A stretch of DNA of 64,000 bases from Kitasatospora sp. GP82 (GCF_029892105.1 NZ_JARZAJ010000013.1:1-64000), one strand, 5' to 3'. Positions 1 to 9,138 are shown, counted from the stretch's first letter. Made by a program: numbers and translations. Notes: a model not told the origin generated them from the sequence alone.

Positions 1-104
1 GCGCCTCCAAGATGAGCCGCAACATCGTCATCGAGGCCCTCTGGCGCGTCACCGCCTGGGGCGTCGAATCCCGCCTCCAGCAACTCACCGCCGGCCGGAA
101 GTAG
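1..104 (+). CDS. 3' end of an unidentified gene
   Basis: An open frame enters from the left edge and ends at TAG 102-104. About 33 codons are visible with strongly GC-biased third positions, which is typical of a real gene here. The visible tail ends in VESRLQQLTAGRK. It is too short to assign a family. It converges on the carboxypeptidase gene, and the two are separated by a strong hairpin. Confidence 0.5.
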   Translation, partial: ASKMSRNIVIEALWRVTAWGVESRLQQLTAGRK

Positions 105-183
105 CAGCCGGGAGCAACGGCTGCAAGCAACAGTCGCCGCAGCCTCTTTCGGGTGAATCCACCCGACGGCTCCGCCCAACAGC

Positions 184-221
184 GGGTGGGGGGCAGGCGC
201 CTGGCGCCTGCCCCCCCACCC
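184..221. terminator. Bidirectional terminator hairpin
   Basis: The arm GGGTGGGGGGCAGGCGCC (184-201) is followed almost at once by its complement (203-221), with one extra C in the right arm. This gives a stem of about 17 bp. It lies between the ends of two convergent genes and can serve both. There is no U-tract, which is normal in actinobacteria. Confidence 0.75.
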
Positions 222-242
222 GGGTGCCGATACGACTGCCGG

Positions 243-2579
243 TCAGAGGATGCGCAGCAGGCGCGACATGATCGACGGCGGGTTGAGGCCGGACTGCAGG
301 GTCACCGGGACCTCCACCTTGCCGTCGCCCTCACCGGCGGAAACGGTGCCGACCTCGGTACCGGCCTTGGCGGTGTGGCCGACCTTGGCCGGGTTCAGGG
401 TGACCTTGGCGGTGACGCCGGACCAGCCGGCCACCGTGAGGTCCTTGGACGCCACGACCGCAGCCTTGCCGCCGAGCCCGTCGTCCACATAGCCGACCAC
501 ATCGCCCTGCTTGGCGAGGGTCTGACCGGTGAGGCCGTTCTGGGCCGAGGTGATGATCTTCTGGCTGACGGTCTGGGCGGCCTTGAGGATGTTGTCGGTG
601 GCCGTCGGCGGCTGGCCGAGGGTGACACCGAGGATCAGCCGCTTGGTGCCGCCGATCTCCTTGACCGCAGCCCACATGAGGCAGGAACCGGCGGGGGTGC
701 TGGAGCCGGTCTTGACGCCGATGACACCGTTCTTCGGCGAGAGCAGGTAGTTGGTGTTGTAGATCCGCTGGCCGTTGAAGTTGGTGTCCGGCGTGGCGAC
801 GACCCGCTGGAAGACCTCGTTCTGCATGACCTGCTCGGCCAGCTTCAGCTGGTCCTTCGCGGTGCTGGTGGTCTTCTCGTTGTAGCCGGCCGGGTCGGCG
901 TAGCTGGTGTTGGTCATTCCGAGCTTGGCGGCCTCGTCGTTCATCTTCTTGACGAACGCCTCCTCGCTGCCGGCGTCCCAACGGGCGAGCAGCCGGGCGA
1001 CGTTGTTCGCCGACGGCAGCATCAGCATCTCCAGCGCCTCGTACTGGGTCAGCTTCTGGCCCTCGGTCAGGGTGACCCGGGACTGGTCGGCGTCGCTGGA
1101 CTCCGAGGCGGCCTGCTTGTCGACCGTGAGCACGGGGCCCATCTCACCCTTCTTCAGCGGGTGGTCGCGCAGGACGATGTAGGCGTTCATCACCTTGGTG
1201 ACGCTGGCGATCGGCGCCGGGGTCTCCTGACCCGAACTGCCGAGGCTGCCCACACCGACCACCTCGGCGGTGGCCTGGCCCTTGGTCGGCCACGGGATGT
1301 TGAGCGCGTCGCCGTTGAAGGTGAACGAGCCGGCGAGGGAGAGCTTGGCCTTCGGGTCCGGCAGGGGTCGCAGCAGCTGGCCGGTCACGAGGACGCCGAG
1401 TACAACGGCCAGGAAGACCGTCCAGATCGTGATCCGCTTGACGGCCCGTTGCAGCGGGGTGACCGGACGGCGGCTGAGCGCGGCCAGCACCTCCATCGCC
1501 TCGGAGGTGGTCTCCGGGGTCGGCAGCGGCAGCGGAGCGGGCGGCGGCACGGGAGCCGGGTCCGGGATCGGCAGCGGCTTGGGCGCCGGGATCGGCGCCG
1601 GTACGGGCACGGGGCGGGGGGCCGGGGTCGGCTTTGGCTCCGGTTCCGGCCTTGGCTCAGGTTCCGGCGTCGGCTCAGGTTCGGGGGTGGGCTCGGGCCC
1701 GGGCTCGGGGACCGTCCCGGCGGAGGGCTTCGTGCTCTCCTTCTTCTTCCCGTTCGTCCTCGCGGGCCTGACGGTCTCCACGGTCACCTCGGACGCCGTG
1801 ACGTCAGCGGCCTCCGCAGCCTCAGTGACCTCAGCGGCCTCGGCGGACTCCGCAGCCTCGGGGCTGCCCGAATCCTTGAGGCCCTTCGAGTCCTCCGGCT
1901 CCTTCGAGGACTCCTTCAGCGCCGCGCCGGCCGCCTCCCGGCCGTCCCGCATGGCGAGACGCGGATCGGCCGCAACCGGCTTCGCCGTCGCCTCGGCAAC
2001 GTCCTCGGCCGTGTCCTTGTCGGTGGCGTCAGTGCTGTCGGTGGCGTCGGCGTCCTTCCGGTCGGCGGTGTCCTCGGCGGGATCCTCGCTCTTCACCGAC
2101 GCCTTGGCGGACTTCGGGGCCGCCGAGTCCGCCGAGGCGGCACGGAACTCGTCCGGGAGCCGGAGCGCGGTGGTCCTGTTGTCCACCGGGAGGCGGAGCA
2201 TCGTGGTCTTGCTGTCCACATCGCGGACCCTCAACTGAACCGTGGAGCCGCCCTTCCCGGCCTCGACACCGGTCTTGACGTCGCCCTTGACGCCGGATTC
2301 GGCACCGGGTTCGGCACCGGCCTTGGCGCCGGCCTTGGCGCCGGATTCGACACCGGCCTTGGCGCCGGATTCGACACCGGCCTTGGCGCCGGATTCGACA
2401 CCGGCCTTGGCGCCGGATTCGGCACCGGCCTTGGCGCCGGTTTCGGCACCGGCCGCGACATCGGCTTCGGGCTCGGCCTTGGCCCCGGCATCGGTCTTCG
2501 CGGCCGACCGCTCGGACGCGGCCTCCTCCGCTTCCCCGCCGCTGCGCACCTTGTCGGGGGACTCGCCCACGTAACCCAT
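243..2579 (-). CDS. D-alanyl-D-alanine carboxypeptidase (peptidase S11) with long cytoplasmic repeat region
   Basis: This is a penicillin-binding D,D-carboxypeptidase that trims pentapeptide stems of peptidoglycan outside the membrane. The three S11 active-site motifs are present: SVTK near residue 459, SANN near 521 and KTG near 622. A single hydrophobic segment around 382-402 (ITIWTVFLAVVLGVL) anchors it as a type II membrane protein. The first 380 residues are low-complexity: octapeptide repeats of AKAGVESG type, then acidic Ala/Glu/Asp/Ser stretches and a Pro/Glu-rich run. At 778 residues it is about twice the size of a simple DacA. AGGAGG abuts the ATG directly with zero spacing, whereas GTG at codon 4 (2568-2570) sits 9 nt downstream of it, so GTG 2570 is the likelier start. 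Confidence 0.9.
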   Translation of the reverse strand: MGYVGESPDKVRSGGEAEEAASERSAAKTDAGAKAEPEADVAAGAETGAKAGAESGAKAGVESGAKAGVESGAKAGVESGAKAGAKAGAEPGAESGVKGDVKTGVEAGKGGSTVQLRVRDVDSKTTMLRLPVDNRTTALRLPDEFRAASADSAAPKSAKASVKSEDPAEDTADRKDADATDSTDATDKDTAEDVAEATAKPVAADPRLAMRDGREAAGAALKESSKEPEDSKGLKDSGSPEAAESAEAAEVTEAAEAADVTASEVTVETVRPARTNGKKKESTKPSAGTVPEPGPEPTPEPEPTPEPEPRPEPEPKPTPAPRPVPVPAPIPAPKPLPIPDPAPVPPPAPLPLPTPETTSEAMEVLAALSRRPVTPLQRAVKRITIWTVFLAVVLGVLVTGQLLRPLPDPKAKLSLAGSFTFNGDALNIPWPTKGQATAEVVGVGSLGSSGQETPAPIASVTKVMNAYIVLRDHPLKKGEMGPVLTVDKQAASESSDADQSRVTLTEGQKLTQYEALEMLMLPSANNVARLLARWDAGSEEAFVKKMNDEAAKLGMTNTSYADPAGYNEKTTSTAKDQLKLAEQVMQNEVFQRVVATPDTNFNGQRIYNTNYLLSPKNGVIGVKTGSSTPAGSCLMWAAVKEIGGTKRLILGVTLGQPPTATDNILKAAQTVSQKIITSAQNGLTGQTLAKQGDVVGYVDDGLGGKAAVVASKDLTVAGWSGVTAKVTLNPAKVGHTAKAGTEVGTVSAGEGDGKVEVPVTLQSGLNPPSIMSRLLRIL
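2313..2444 (-). repeat. 24-bp in-frame tandem repeat in the carboxypeptidase gene
   Basis: About five near-identical 24-bp units (plus-strand form CACCGGCCTTGGCGCCGGAT plus TCGA) encode the octapeptide G-A-K-A-G-V/A-E-S. The unit length keeps frame, so copy-number change by slippage would lengthen or shorten the cytoplasmic tail without breaking the gene. Confidence 0.8.
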
Positions 2580-2896
2580 CCTCCTCGTCCGCCCGGCCCA
2601 CCGCCGACCCGAGCCCGTGCCGGCCCGTCCCCGGGCCGACCTGATTTAGTACGGCTTCTCGCCGCGCCTCTGCCGCTGTACAGTCTCCGCCACTGACGGC
2701 CATTCCGACCGCCAAACCCCGCCCGACCGGCCGTTATTCTCCCCGCCGGACTCGCCTGCGGCCAGTTGGAGTGTCAGACGCGAGGCCCGTGGTGGCCGGT
2801 TCCAGCCTGCCCGGCCAAGGTCACGATTCGGAGGCGTACTCGACAAGCCACTGTGAGAGGCGTCACTCTGTCATTCATCCACGCGGGGAGGCTTGG

Positions 2897-3634
2897 ATGG
2901 GCAAGAGCCGCAGAACAATTCCCGAGGAACTCCTGCTGCTCGCCTTGGACCCGACCACGGGTACCACGGCGCAGCCGCAGACCCTCGACCTCGGACTCGC
3001 CGGGGCACAGCTCGTCGAGCTGTCCCTGGCCGGAAGGATAGTCCCGGACGGGGACCGGATCGCCGTGGTGCTGCCACGGCCGACCGGTGACCCGACCCTG
3101 GACCATGCGCTGGAACTGCTGCGCCGTCGCGGCAGTCCGGTGCGGGCCGCGCACTGGATAGGCGGCCCCCGGTTAGGGCTCCGTCAGACGTACCTGGCGC
3201 ACCTGGAACGGTGCGGCATGGTGACGGCGGTGCCCGGCCAGGTGTGCGGTGTGCTGCCGACGACGCGCTATCAGGCGTCGGACGACTGTATGAACGCCGC
3301 CATCAAGCAACGTCTGGACACCGCCATCCGCACCGGCGTGCCGCCGGACCCCAGGACGGCCGCACTGGCCGCACTGGCGCACGCCGTCGGCCTGGGGAAG
3401 CACCTCTACCCGGGCAACGAGGGAAGGTCCTCAAGGTCACGCCTGCGCGACCTGATCCGGTACGACCCGCTCGGCGGGATGGTCGCGCACGCGGTGGTGG
3501 ACGTACAGAACGGCCTGCCCGCCCAGGCGAACCGCACCTCGGCGAACGGACGGGCAGCAGCCGCCGGGCGCCCGGCGGCGCCCCGGACTCCGGCAGGCGG
3601 CCGGAGCGTCGCGGCGCGGGTGGGCGCGCGATGA
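2897..3634 (+). CDS. GPP34 (GOLPH3-like) family protein
   Basis: The 245-residue protein resembles the GPP34/GOLPH3 family, common in streptomycetes. The eukaryotic member binds phosphatidylinositol-4-phosphate, but the bacterial role is not established. Family-like features are the N-terminal TIPEELLLLALD, the GAQLVELSLAGRI helix, a mid region with TRYQ, and AALAHAVGLGKHLYP. ATG 2897 is chosen because GGGGAGG at 2885-2891 lies just upstream; earlier in-frame starts lack such a site and would add atypical residues. Codon 93 (3173-3175) is TTA, rare in Streptomyces, so translation may depend on the bldA tRNA and hence on development. The C-terminal 30 residues are Ala/Gly/Arg-rich and probably disordered. 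Confidence 0.75.
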   Translation: MGKSRRTIPEELLLLALDPTTGTTAQPQTLDLGLAGAQLVELSLAGRIVPDGDRIAVVLPRPTGDPTLDHALELLRRRGSPVRAAHWIGGPRLGLRQTYLAHLERCGMVTAVPGQVCGVLPTTRYQASDDCMNAAIKQRLDTAIRTGVPPDPRTAALAALAHAVGLGKHLYPGNEGRSSRSRLRDLIRYDPLGGMVAHAVVDVQNGLPAQANRTSANGRAAAAGRPAAPRTPAGGRSVAARVGAR

Positions 3635-3672
3635 ACGGCGCACGCCGGGTCTAGGAGCGGTGATCACGCACA

Positions 3673-3720
3673 TGTGGGGCGGTCCGCCCGGCACCCAGCT
3701 GCCGGACGGGCCGCCCCACA
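3673..3720. terminator. Hairpin terminator after the GPP34 gene
   Basis: TGTGGGGCGG at 3673-3682 pairs with CCGCCCCACA at 3711-3720, and the inner arms continue the stem with two mismatches to about 19 bp. It lies 39 nt after the GPP34 stop codon. The rest of the spacer (3721-3972) holds no further gene; it should contain the promoter of the next XRE gene, but I could not pin one down. Confidence 0.7.
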
Positions 3721-3972
3721 GCCTTTTCCCGGCCGATACCGCGTGCTCCCCGCACTGTGGCGTACCCGAAGGCGGCGCTCCGGAGGCCGAGCCGCCTATA
3801 TCGGTTCGGCGCGTCGGGCGCAAGAGGGGTGATCCCAATTAAGCGCTTTTCCGATGATCTGCTCTAGTGCGCTGCTGTGATTCCCCGGCGCCGTCCTGAG
3901 CCGAGATGACATGCTGCTTCAAGTCAGGGGGGGTTGGTACCAATTTCCACAGTGTTCCGAGGCGCGACGTTC

Positions 3973-4863
3973 ATGGGCGTGCCAGAGGTCCGGCCGGAGG
4001 TCGATGTGTCCGCCAGCATCAATCCCACAGTTCGGCGACGACGGCTCGGCGCCGAACTACGGCGCCTGCGCGAGCTGCGAGGCATGACGGCCGAGGAGGT
4101 GGCCGGCCGCCTGATGGTCTCCCAGTCCAAGATCAGTCGCTTGGAGAACGGCCGACGCAGCATCAGCCAGCGTGACGTCCGCGACCTGTGCGAGGTCTAC
4201 GAGGTGGCCGACGAGCGGGTGCGGGCCGGGCTGATGGAAATGGCCAGGGAGTCCCGGCAGCGCGGCTGGTGGCACGAGTTCGGCGACATCCCCTACAGCG
4301 TGTACATCGGCCTGGAGGCCGAGGCCTCCTCGATCCGGGCCTACGAGTCCTCCTTCGTGCCCGGTCTGCTGCAGACCCGCGAGTACGCCGAGGCTGTCGT
4401 CCAGGGCACCCAGCCCGACACCGACACCACCGCCGTCAAGCGCAGGGTGGACGTCCGGCTCAAACGGCAGAGCCGGATATACGGGGAGAACCAGCTCCCC
4501 AGCCTCTGGGTGGTGATAGACGAGGCGGTGCTCAAACGGGAGGTGGGCGGGCGCGAGGTGATGTCGGATCAGCTCTTCCAGCTGCTCCTGCTGAGCGAGC
4601 GGCCGAACATCAACCTCCAGGTGATCCCGTTCCAGCACGGCGCGCATCCCGGCATGACCGGGACATTCTCCCTGCTGGAGTTCCCCGAGTCAGCGGATTC
4701 GACGGTCGTCTACTTCGAAGGAGTGACGAGTGATCTCTACCTGGAGAAGGACGCCGACGTACGCCGCTATACCAATCTCTACGACCACCTGCGGGCAGCA
4801 GCGCTCAGTGTGGCGGACAGCCGGTCTCTGATACAGAACTATGCAGAGGAGCTCAAGCAATGA
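3973..4863 (+). CDS. XRE-family regulator with DUF5753 (WhiJ-like)
   Basis: An N-terminal helix-turn-helix (residues about 20-75, including MTAEEVAGRLMVSQSKISRL) is followed by a DUF5753 domain with the family hallmarks AYESSFVPGLLQTREYAEA and the C-terminal VVYFEG. Such proteins are paralogues of WhiJ, a developmental regulator, and work as pairs with small DUF397 proteins. ATG 3973 is preferred, with GAGG at 3959-3962. In-frame GTG 3952 and TTG 3934 are possible; the G-run at 3926-3933 is too close to the TTG. The stop overlaps the next start as ATGA, which indicates translational coupling to its DUF397 partner. Confidence 0.85.
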   Translation: MGVPEVRPEVDVSASINPTVRRRRLGAELRRLRELRGMTAEEVAGRLMVSQSKISRLENGRRSISQRDVRDLCEVYEVADERVRAGLMEMARESRQRGWWHEFGDIPYSVYIGLEAEASSIRAYESSFVPGLLQTREYAEAVVQGTQPDTDTTAVKRRVDVRLKRQSRIYGENQLPSLWVVIDEAVLKREVGGREVMSDQLFQLLLLSERPNINLQVIPFQHGAHPGMTGTFSLLEFPESADSTVVYFEGVTSDLYLEKDADVRRYTNLYDHLRAAALSVADSRSLIQNYAEELKQ

Positions 4864-5069
4864 CCACCACGACCACGGGCAAGCTCACCTGGCGCAAGAG
4901 CAGCCACAGCGGCGGCAACGGCGCTTGCATCGAGATCGCCGTGCCGTCTACCGCGACCATCGCCGTCCGCGACTCCAAGGACCCCGAGGGCCCTCAGCTG
5001 CACTTCTCCAGGGCGGCCTGGGCCGCCTTCGCGGCAGCCGCCGGCACCGGCGCGTTCGGCGAGGTCTGA
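4860..5069 (+). CDS. DUF397 partner protein
   Basis: A 69-residue protein with the DUF397 pattern: WRKSSHSGGNGACIEIA, then VRDSKDPEGPQL and a C-terminal AWAAFAAAA helix. It starts inside the stop of the XRE gene (ATGA), so the two are co-translated. Members of this family are thought to modulate the cognate XRE/DUF5753 protein, but the exact mechanism is unknown. Confidence 0.85.
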   Translation: MTTTTTGKLTWRKSSHSGGNGACIEIAVPSTATIAVRDSKDPEGPQLHFSRAAWAAFAAAAGTGAFGEV

Positions 5070-5090
5070 GCGGCACCGTCCGTCGGTCCG

Positions 5091-5122
5091 GGTGCCCGCC
5101 GCGTACGGACGCGGCGGGCACC
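5091..5122. terminator. Perfect 14-bp hairpin terminator
   Basis: GGTGCCCGCCGCGT (5091-5104), loop ACGG, then its exact complement (5109-5122). It sits between the convergent ends of the DUF397 gene and the ADP-ribosylglycohydrolase gene and probably terminates both. Confidence 0.85.
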
Positions 5123-5130
5123 GCCGTGTC

Positions 5131-6249
5131 TCACACCGGATAGCGCTCGGTCCACACCGCCCCGTCGGCGGCGGGCAGTTCGGGTCCGTGGAGTTCCTGG
5201 CCGTGCAGCAGTTCGAGGACGAAGTCGTCGGCCAGCTCCAGGATCGTCCCCCGGCCCTCCAACTCGGCCAGCAGCGCGGGCGGCAGGGCACTCTCCCCGT
5301 GCACGGCGCCCAGCAGATTGCCGCAGATCGCCCCGGTGGAGTCGCTGTCGCCGGAGTGGTTGACCGCCAGCAGCAGCCCGGACCGCAGATCGTGCGCCAC
5401 CAGCGCGCAGTAGAGCCCGATGGCCAGTGCCTCCTCGGCCACCCAGCCCTCGCCCAGCGACTCCACCCGCTCCGCCGAGGGCTCCCCGGCACGTACGGCG
5501 TCCAGGGCCGCGCGCAGGGCGGCGGTGGTCTCCTCGTGCGCGGGGCGCTCGGAGAGCAGCGCCAGCGCCAGGTGCACCCCCTCCTCCAGGGTGCCGCCAC
5601 GGGCCGCCGTGTGGACGATCACCGCGAGCGCCCCGGCGGAGAGGTAGCCGGTGGGGTGGCCGTGGGTCAGGACCGAGCACTCGACGGCCAGTTGGAAGAC
5701 CAGCCCGGGCTCCCAGGCCACCAGCAGTCCGAACGGCGCGGCACGCATCACCGTGCCGCAGCCCTTGGAGTGCGGGTTGCGCGGCGCGTCCAGGGTGCCG
5801 AGCCGCTCGGCGTCCGGCCCGGTCAGCCCGCTCAGGCAGGCCTGGCCCGGCGCCCGCTGGGCGTAGAGCCACTCCTGGCGGCCCAGCCAGCCGAGGTCGG
5901 CGGTGCGCTCGTCCGGGCCCCAGGCGCTCTGGGTGGCGGCCCAGCGCAGGTAGGCGCGGTGGACGTCGGTGGGCGGGTGCCAGGAGCCGCCGTCACGGCG
6001 GATGTGCGCCCGGACCAGGCCGTCCACGGTGAAGAGCACCATCTGGGTGTCGTCGGTGACGGCCCCGCGCCGCCCGTACGCGGGCACGTATCCCGTCACT
6101 CCCTGTGGGCCGTGCGCGGCGCGGATCTTCCCCAGCGAGTCGAACTCGATACCCGCACCGAGCGCGTCACCGATCGCCCCGCCGAGGAGACAGCCCCGGA
6201 CGCGGCTACGGAAGTCCTGTTGCTGCGCGCGGGACCAGAGTGGCAACAC
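5131..6249 (-). CDS. ADP-ribosylglycohydrolase (DraG/ARH) family protein
   Basis: The 372-residue protein has the two acidic metal-binding motifs of the ADP-ribosylglycohydrolase family: GAIGDALG near residue 25 with TDDTQM near 66, and the C-terminal GDSDSTGAICGNLLG near 305. These bind two divalent cations and remove ADP-ribose from proteins or related compounds. The substrate cannot be read from the sequence; no ADP-ribosyltransferase gene lies nearby. It follows fbiC on the same strand after 234 bp containing a 20-bp palindrome, so it is probably a separate transcript. Confidence 0.85.
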   Translation of the reverse strand: MLPLWSRAQQQDFRSRVRGCLLGGAIGDALGAGIEFDSLGKIRAAHGPQGVTGYVPAYGRRGAVTDDTQMVLFTVDGLVRAHIRRDGGSWHPPTDVHRAYLRWAATQSAWGPDERTADLGWLGRQEWLYAQRAPGQACLSGLTGPDAERLGTLDAPRNPHSKGCGTVMRAAPFGLLVAWEPGLVFQLAVECSVLTHGHPTGYLSAGALAVIVHTAARGGTLEEGVHLALALLSERPAHEETTAALRAALDAVRAGEPSAERVESLGEGWVAEEALAIGLYCALVAHDLRSGLLLAVNHSGDSDSTGAICGNLLGAVHGESALPPALLAELEGRGTILELADDFVLELLHGQELHGPELPAADGAVWTERYPV

Positions 6250-6283
6250 GGGGCGGCACCTTTCGTCGGTCGGCTCGTCGGCC

Positions 6284-6303
6284 GCCTGCCGGGCCCGGCA
6301 GGC
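6284..6303. repeat. Perfect 20-bp palindrome between fbiC and the glycohydrolase gene
   Basis: GCCTGCCGGGCCCGGCAGGC is its own reverse complement. It lies 35 bp upstream of the glycohydrolase start and 180 bp after the fbiC stop. It may be a terminator for fbiC or an operator for the glycohydrolase; with no loop it fits a protein-binding site at least as well as an RNA hairpin. Confidence 0.6.
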
Positions 6304-6483
6304 TCCGGCCGAAGGATCCGCGCTCGCCGGACGGCTTCGAGCGCCCCCGCACTTTAGTCGAATACGGTGTCGATTCGGCCCTGCTGAAGGAACACCGGAT
6401 CGCCGACGGATTGATGCCGCCCGTGCTCTCCGGCGGCCGCGACCGCCCGCCGGGCCCGCGTACGGCCCGGGCCCGTCCTGCGG

Positions 6484-9102
6484 TTACTCCAGGACCGGCA
6501 GCAGCTCCGGCAGGTGCCCGTCGGACGCCAGCGCCGCGGCGCGGCGTTCGGCGGGCACCTCGCCGTAGGTGGTGGTGCGCTGGCGGGACGGGCGGCCGGC
6601 GGCCTCGGCGATGGCCTCCAGATCACGGATGGACTTGTAACTTCCGTACGCGGAACCCGCCATCCGGGAGATGGTCTCCTCCATCAGCGTGCCGCCGAGG
6701 TCGTTGGCGCCCGAGCGGAGCATCTCGGCGGCGCCCTCCGCGCCCAGCTTCACCCAGCTGGTCTGGATGTTGGGGATATGGGTGTGCAGCAGCAGCCGGG
6801 CCATCGCGGTGACCGCCCGGTTGTCCCGCATGGTCGGCCCCGGCCTGGCGATGCCCGCCAGGTAGACCGGCGCGTTGGTGTGGATGAACGGCAGGGTCAC
6901 GAACTCCGTGAAGCCACCACCGCTGTTGAATTCGAGGGAGCGCTGCTGGATCTCCGCGAGCAGGCGCAGATGGCCGAGCCAGTGCGCCGGGGTGTCGACA
7001 TGCCCGTACATCATGGTGGACGAGGAGCGGATGCCCAGCTCATGGGCGGTGCTGACCACTTCGACCCAGGTGGCGGCGGGCAGCTTGCCCTTGGTGAGCA
7101 CCCAGCGGACCTCGTCGTCGAGGATCTCCGCTGCCGTGCCGGGGATGGAGTCCAGCCCGGCCTCCTTGGCCTGCTGGAGCCACTCGCGGATCGAAAGACC
7201 GGTCCTGGTGGCCCCGTTGACGACCTCCATCGGCGAGAAGGCGTGCACATGGATACCCGGCACCCGCTCCTTCACCGCCCGCGCGATGTCGAAGTACGCG
7301 GTGCCCGGCAGGTCGGGGTGGATACCGCCCTGCATGCAGACCTCGGTGGCGCCGACCTGCCACGCCTGGGCGGCCCGGTCGGCGACCTGCTCCAGCGAGA
7401 GGGTGTACGCGTCGGCGTCGGTACGGCGCTGTGCGAAGGCGCAGAAGCGGCAGCCGGTGTAGCAGACGTTGGTGAAGTTGATGTTCCGGGTGACGCAGTA
7501 GGTGACGTCGTCGCCGACCACCGAGCGGCGGACGTCGTCGGCGATCCGGCACAGCGCGTCCAGGGCCGGTCCGTCGGCGTGGAAGAGTGCCAGTGCCTGC
7601 TCGTCCGTCAGCCCGGTCGGGTCGTCGGCGGCGACGTTCAGCGCCTCCCGCACACTGCCTGCCAGACGTTCGGGGGCAGTGGGGCGCTCCACGGGAGTTG
7701 ACGCGACCTGCTCACGCAGGGCCTCCCAGTCGCCGTACACGTCCTCGAAGTCGGCGCGGCGGTCACCGGTGCGGCCCTCGGTGTCGATGGTGCGGTGCAG
7801 CTCGGTGCGGCCGGAGGAGGCGGGCAGGTCCTCGGGCTCCTGCCAGGGCAGGCCGACCGGGCGGGTGTCCGCCCGGGCCAGGCCGGTGGCCGGGTCGGCG
7901 AGCGCCTCGATGTGCGGCAGGATGCGCGGGTCCAGCCAGGGCTCGCCGTGCAGCACGTACTCGGGGTGGACGGCGAGTCGCTCGCTCAGCCCAAAGCCCT
8001 GCTCGGCGGTCCGCTCGGCCAGTTCCTCGATCTGCGGCCAGGGGCGCTCGGGGTTGACATGGTCCGGCGTCACCGGCGAGACCCCGCCCCAGTCGTCGAT
8101 GCCGGCGCTGATGATCAGCTCGTACTCGCTGTCCACCAGGTTGGGCGGTGCCTGGACACGGGCGGAGGGGCCGAGGAGCAGTCGGGTGACGGCGATCACG
8201 GCGGCCAGCTCCTCCAGCTCGGCGTCGGGCATCGCCCGCATCGCGGTGTCCGGCTTGGCCCGGAAGTTCTGCACGATCACCTCCTGGATGCCGCGGTACT
8301 GCCGGGCGATCCGGCGGATCGCGAACAGCGCGTCCGCCCGCTCCTCGTACGTCTCGCCGATACCGATCAGCACCCCGGTGGTGAACGGGACGGAGCTGCG
8401 CCCGGCGTCCTCCAGCACCCGCAGCCGGACGGCCGGTTCCTTGTCCGGCGAGCCGTAGTGCGGGCCGCCCGGCTCGGACCACAGACGGGTGGCGGTGGTC
8501 TCCAGCATCATGCCCATCGACGCCGCGACCGGCTTGAGCCGCTGGAACTCCGTCCAGCTCAGCACACCGGGGTTGAGGTGCGGCAGCAGACCGGTCTCCT
8601 CCAGGACCCGGATCGACATCGCGCGCACATAGGCCAGGGTGTCGTCGTAGCCGTGCGCGTCGAGCCACTCTCGGGCCTCGGGCCAGCGGTCCTCGGGGCG
8701 GTCGCCGAGCGTGAACAGGGCCTCCTTGCAGCCCAGCGCCGCGCCCTGCCGGGCGATCTCCAGCACCTCGTCGGGCGACAGGAACATCCCGTGCCCCGCC
8801 TTGCGCAGCTTGCCGGGGACGGTGACGAAGGTGCAGTAGTGGCACTTGTCGCGGCAGAGCCGGGTGAGCGGGATGAAGACGCTCTTGGAGTACGTGATCG
8901 TCCCGGGCCGCCCGGCCTCCACCAGACCCGCGTCCCGGACCCGCGCGGCAGTGGCACAGAGATCGCGCAGGTCGTCCCCTCTCGCCTGGAGCAGCACCGC
9001 CGCCTCGGCGACGTCCAGGGCGACGCCGTCCCGGGCGCGGCGCAGCGCACGCCGCATCGAGGTGACGGTCGGTGAGGGGTGTGGGGCGTCGGTTGCGGCC
9101 AT
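6484..9102 (-). CDS. fbiC: Bifunctional FO synthase (CofG-CofH fusion)
   Basis: FbiC makes FO (7,8-didemethyl-8-hydroxy-5-deazariboflavin), the chromophore precursor of the deazaflavin cofactor F420, from tyrosine and a ribityl-diaminouracil. At 872 residues it is the fused actinobacterial form. It carries two radical-SAM CX3CX2C clusters: CRDKCHYC at about residues 83-90 (CofG half) and CYTGCRFC at about 545-552 (CofH half). The other F420 genes are not in the window. No GGAGG precedes the ATG. Instead a -10-like TATCGT ends 6 nt before it, so the message may be leaderless. Confidence 0.95.
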   Translation of the reverse strand: MAATDAPHPSPTVTSMRRALRRARDGVALDVAEAAVLLQARGDDLRDLCATAARVRDAGLVEAGRPGTITYSKSVFIPLTRLCRDKCHYCTFVTVPGKLRKAGHGMFLSPDEVLEIARQGAALGCKEALFTLGDRPEDRWPEAREWLDAHGYDDTLAYVRAMSIRVLEETGLLPHLNPGVLSWTEFQRLKPVAASMGMMLETTATRLWSEPGGPHYGSPDKEPAVRLRVLEDAGRSSVPFTTGVLIGIGETYEERADALFAIRRIARQYRGIQEVIVQNFRAKPDTAMRAMPDAELEELAAVIAVTRLLLGPSARVQAPPNLVDSEYELIISAGIDDWGGVSPVTPDHVNPERPWPQIEELAERTAEQGFGLSERLAVHPEYVLHGEPWLDPRILPHIEALADPATGLARADTRPVGLPWQEPEDLPASSGRTELHRTIDTEGRTGDRRADFEDVYGDWEALREQVASTPVERPTAPERLAGSVREALNVAADDPTGLTDEQALALFHADGPALDALCRIADDVRRSVVGDDVTYCVTRNINFTNVCYTGCRFCAFAQRRTDADAYTLSLEQVADRAAQAWQVGATEVCMQGGIHPDLPGTAYFDIARAVKERVPGIHVHAFSPMEVVNGATRTGLSIREWLQQAKEAGLDSIPGTAAEILDDEVRWVLTKGKLPAATWVEVVSTAHELGIRSSSTMMYGHVDTPAHWLGHLRLLAEIQQRSLEFNSGGGFTEFVTLPFIHTNAPVYLAGIARPGPTMRDNRAVTAMARLLLHTHIPNIQTSWVKLGAEGAAEMLRSGANDLGGTLMEETISRMAGSAYGSYKSIRDLEAIAEAAGRPSRQRTTTYGEVPAERRAAALASDGHLPELLPVLE

Positions 9103-9108
9103 GGGGTG

Positions 9109-9138
9109 ACGATACCCAGCTTTCCTCCGATCGGAGGA
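9109..9138 (-). promoter_or_regulatory. Candidate fbiC promoter with 16-bp palindromic operator
   Basis: On the minus strand TATCGT (9114-9109) fits a TANNNT -10 box placed 6 nt before the fbiC ATG, implying a leaderless transcript. A perfect palindrome TCCTCCGATCGGAGGA lies at 9123-9138, in the -15 to -35 zone, where a bound repressor would block polymerase. No good -35 hexamer is seen. Confidence 0.4.

Noticed and set aside
2313-2444. Short regularly spaced repeats that could suggest a CRISPR array
   Set aside because: The units are contiguous with no unique spacers, in frame, and encode a repetitive peptide.
153-2696. Long plus-strand open frame across the carboxypeptidase gene
   Set aside because: Gly/Arg/His-rich translation with no domain; it is the antisense shadow of a GC3-biased gene.
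3660-3842. 60-codon frame after the GPP34 gene
   Set aside because: It lies over a terminator hairpin, lacks a ribosome binding site and has atypical composition.
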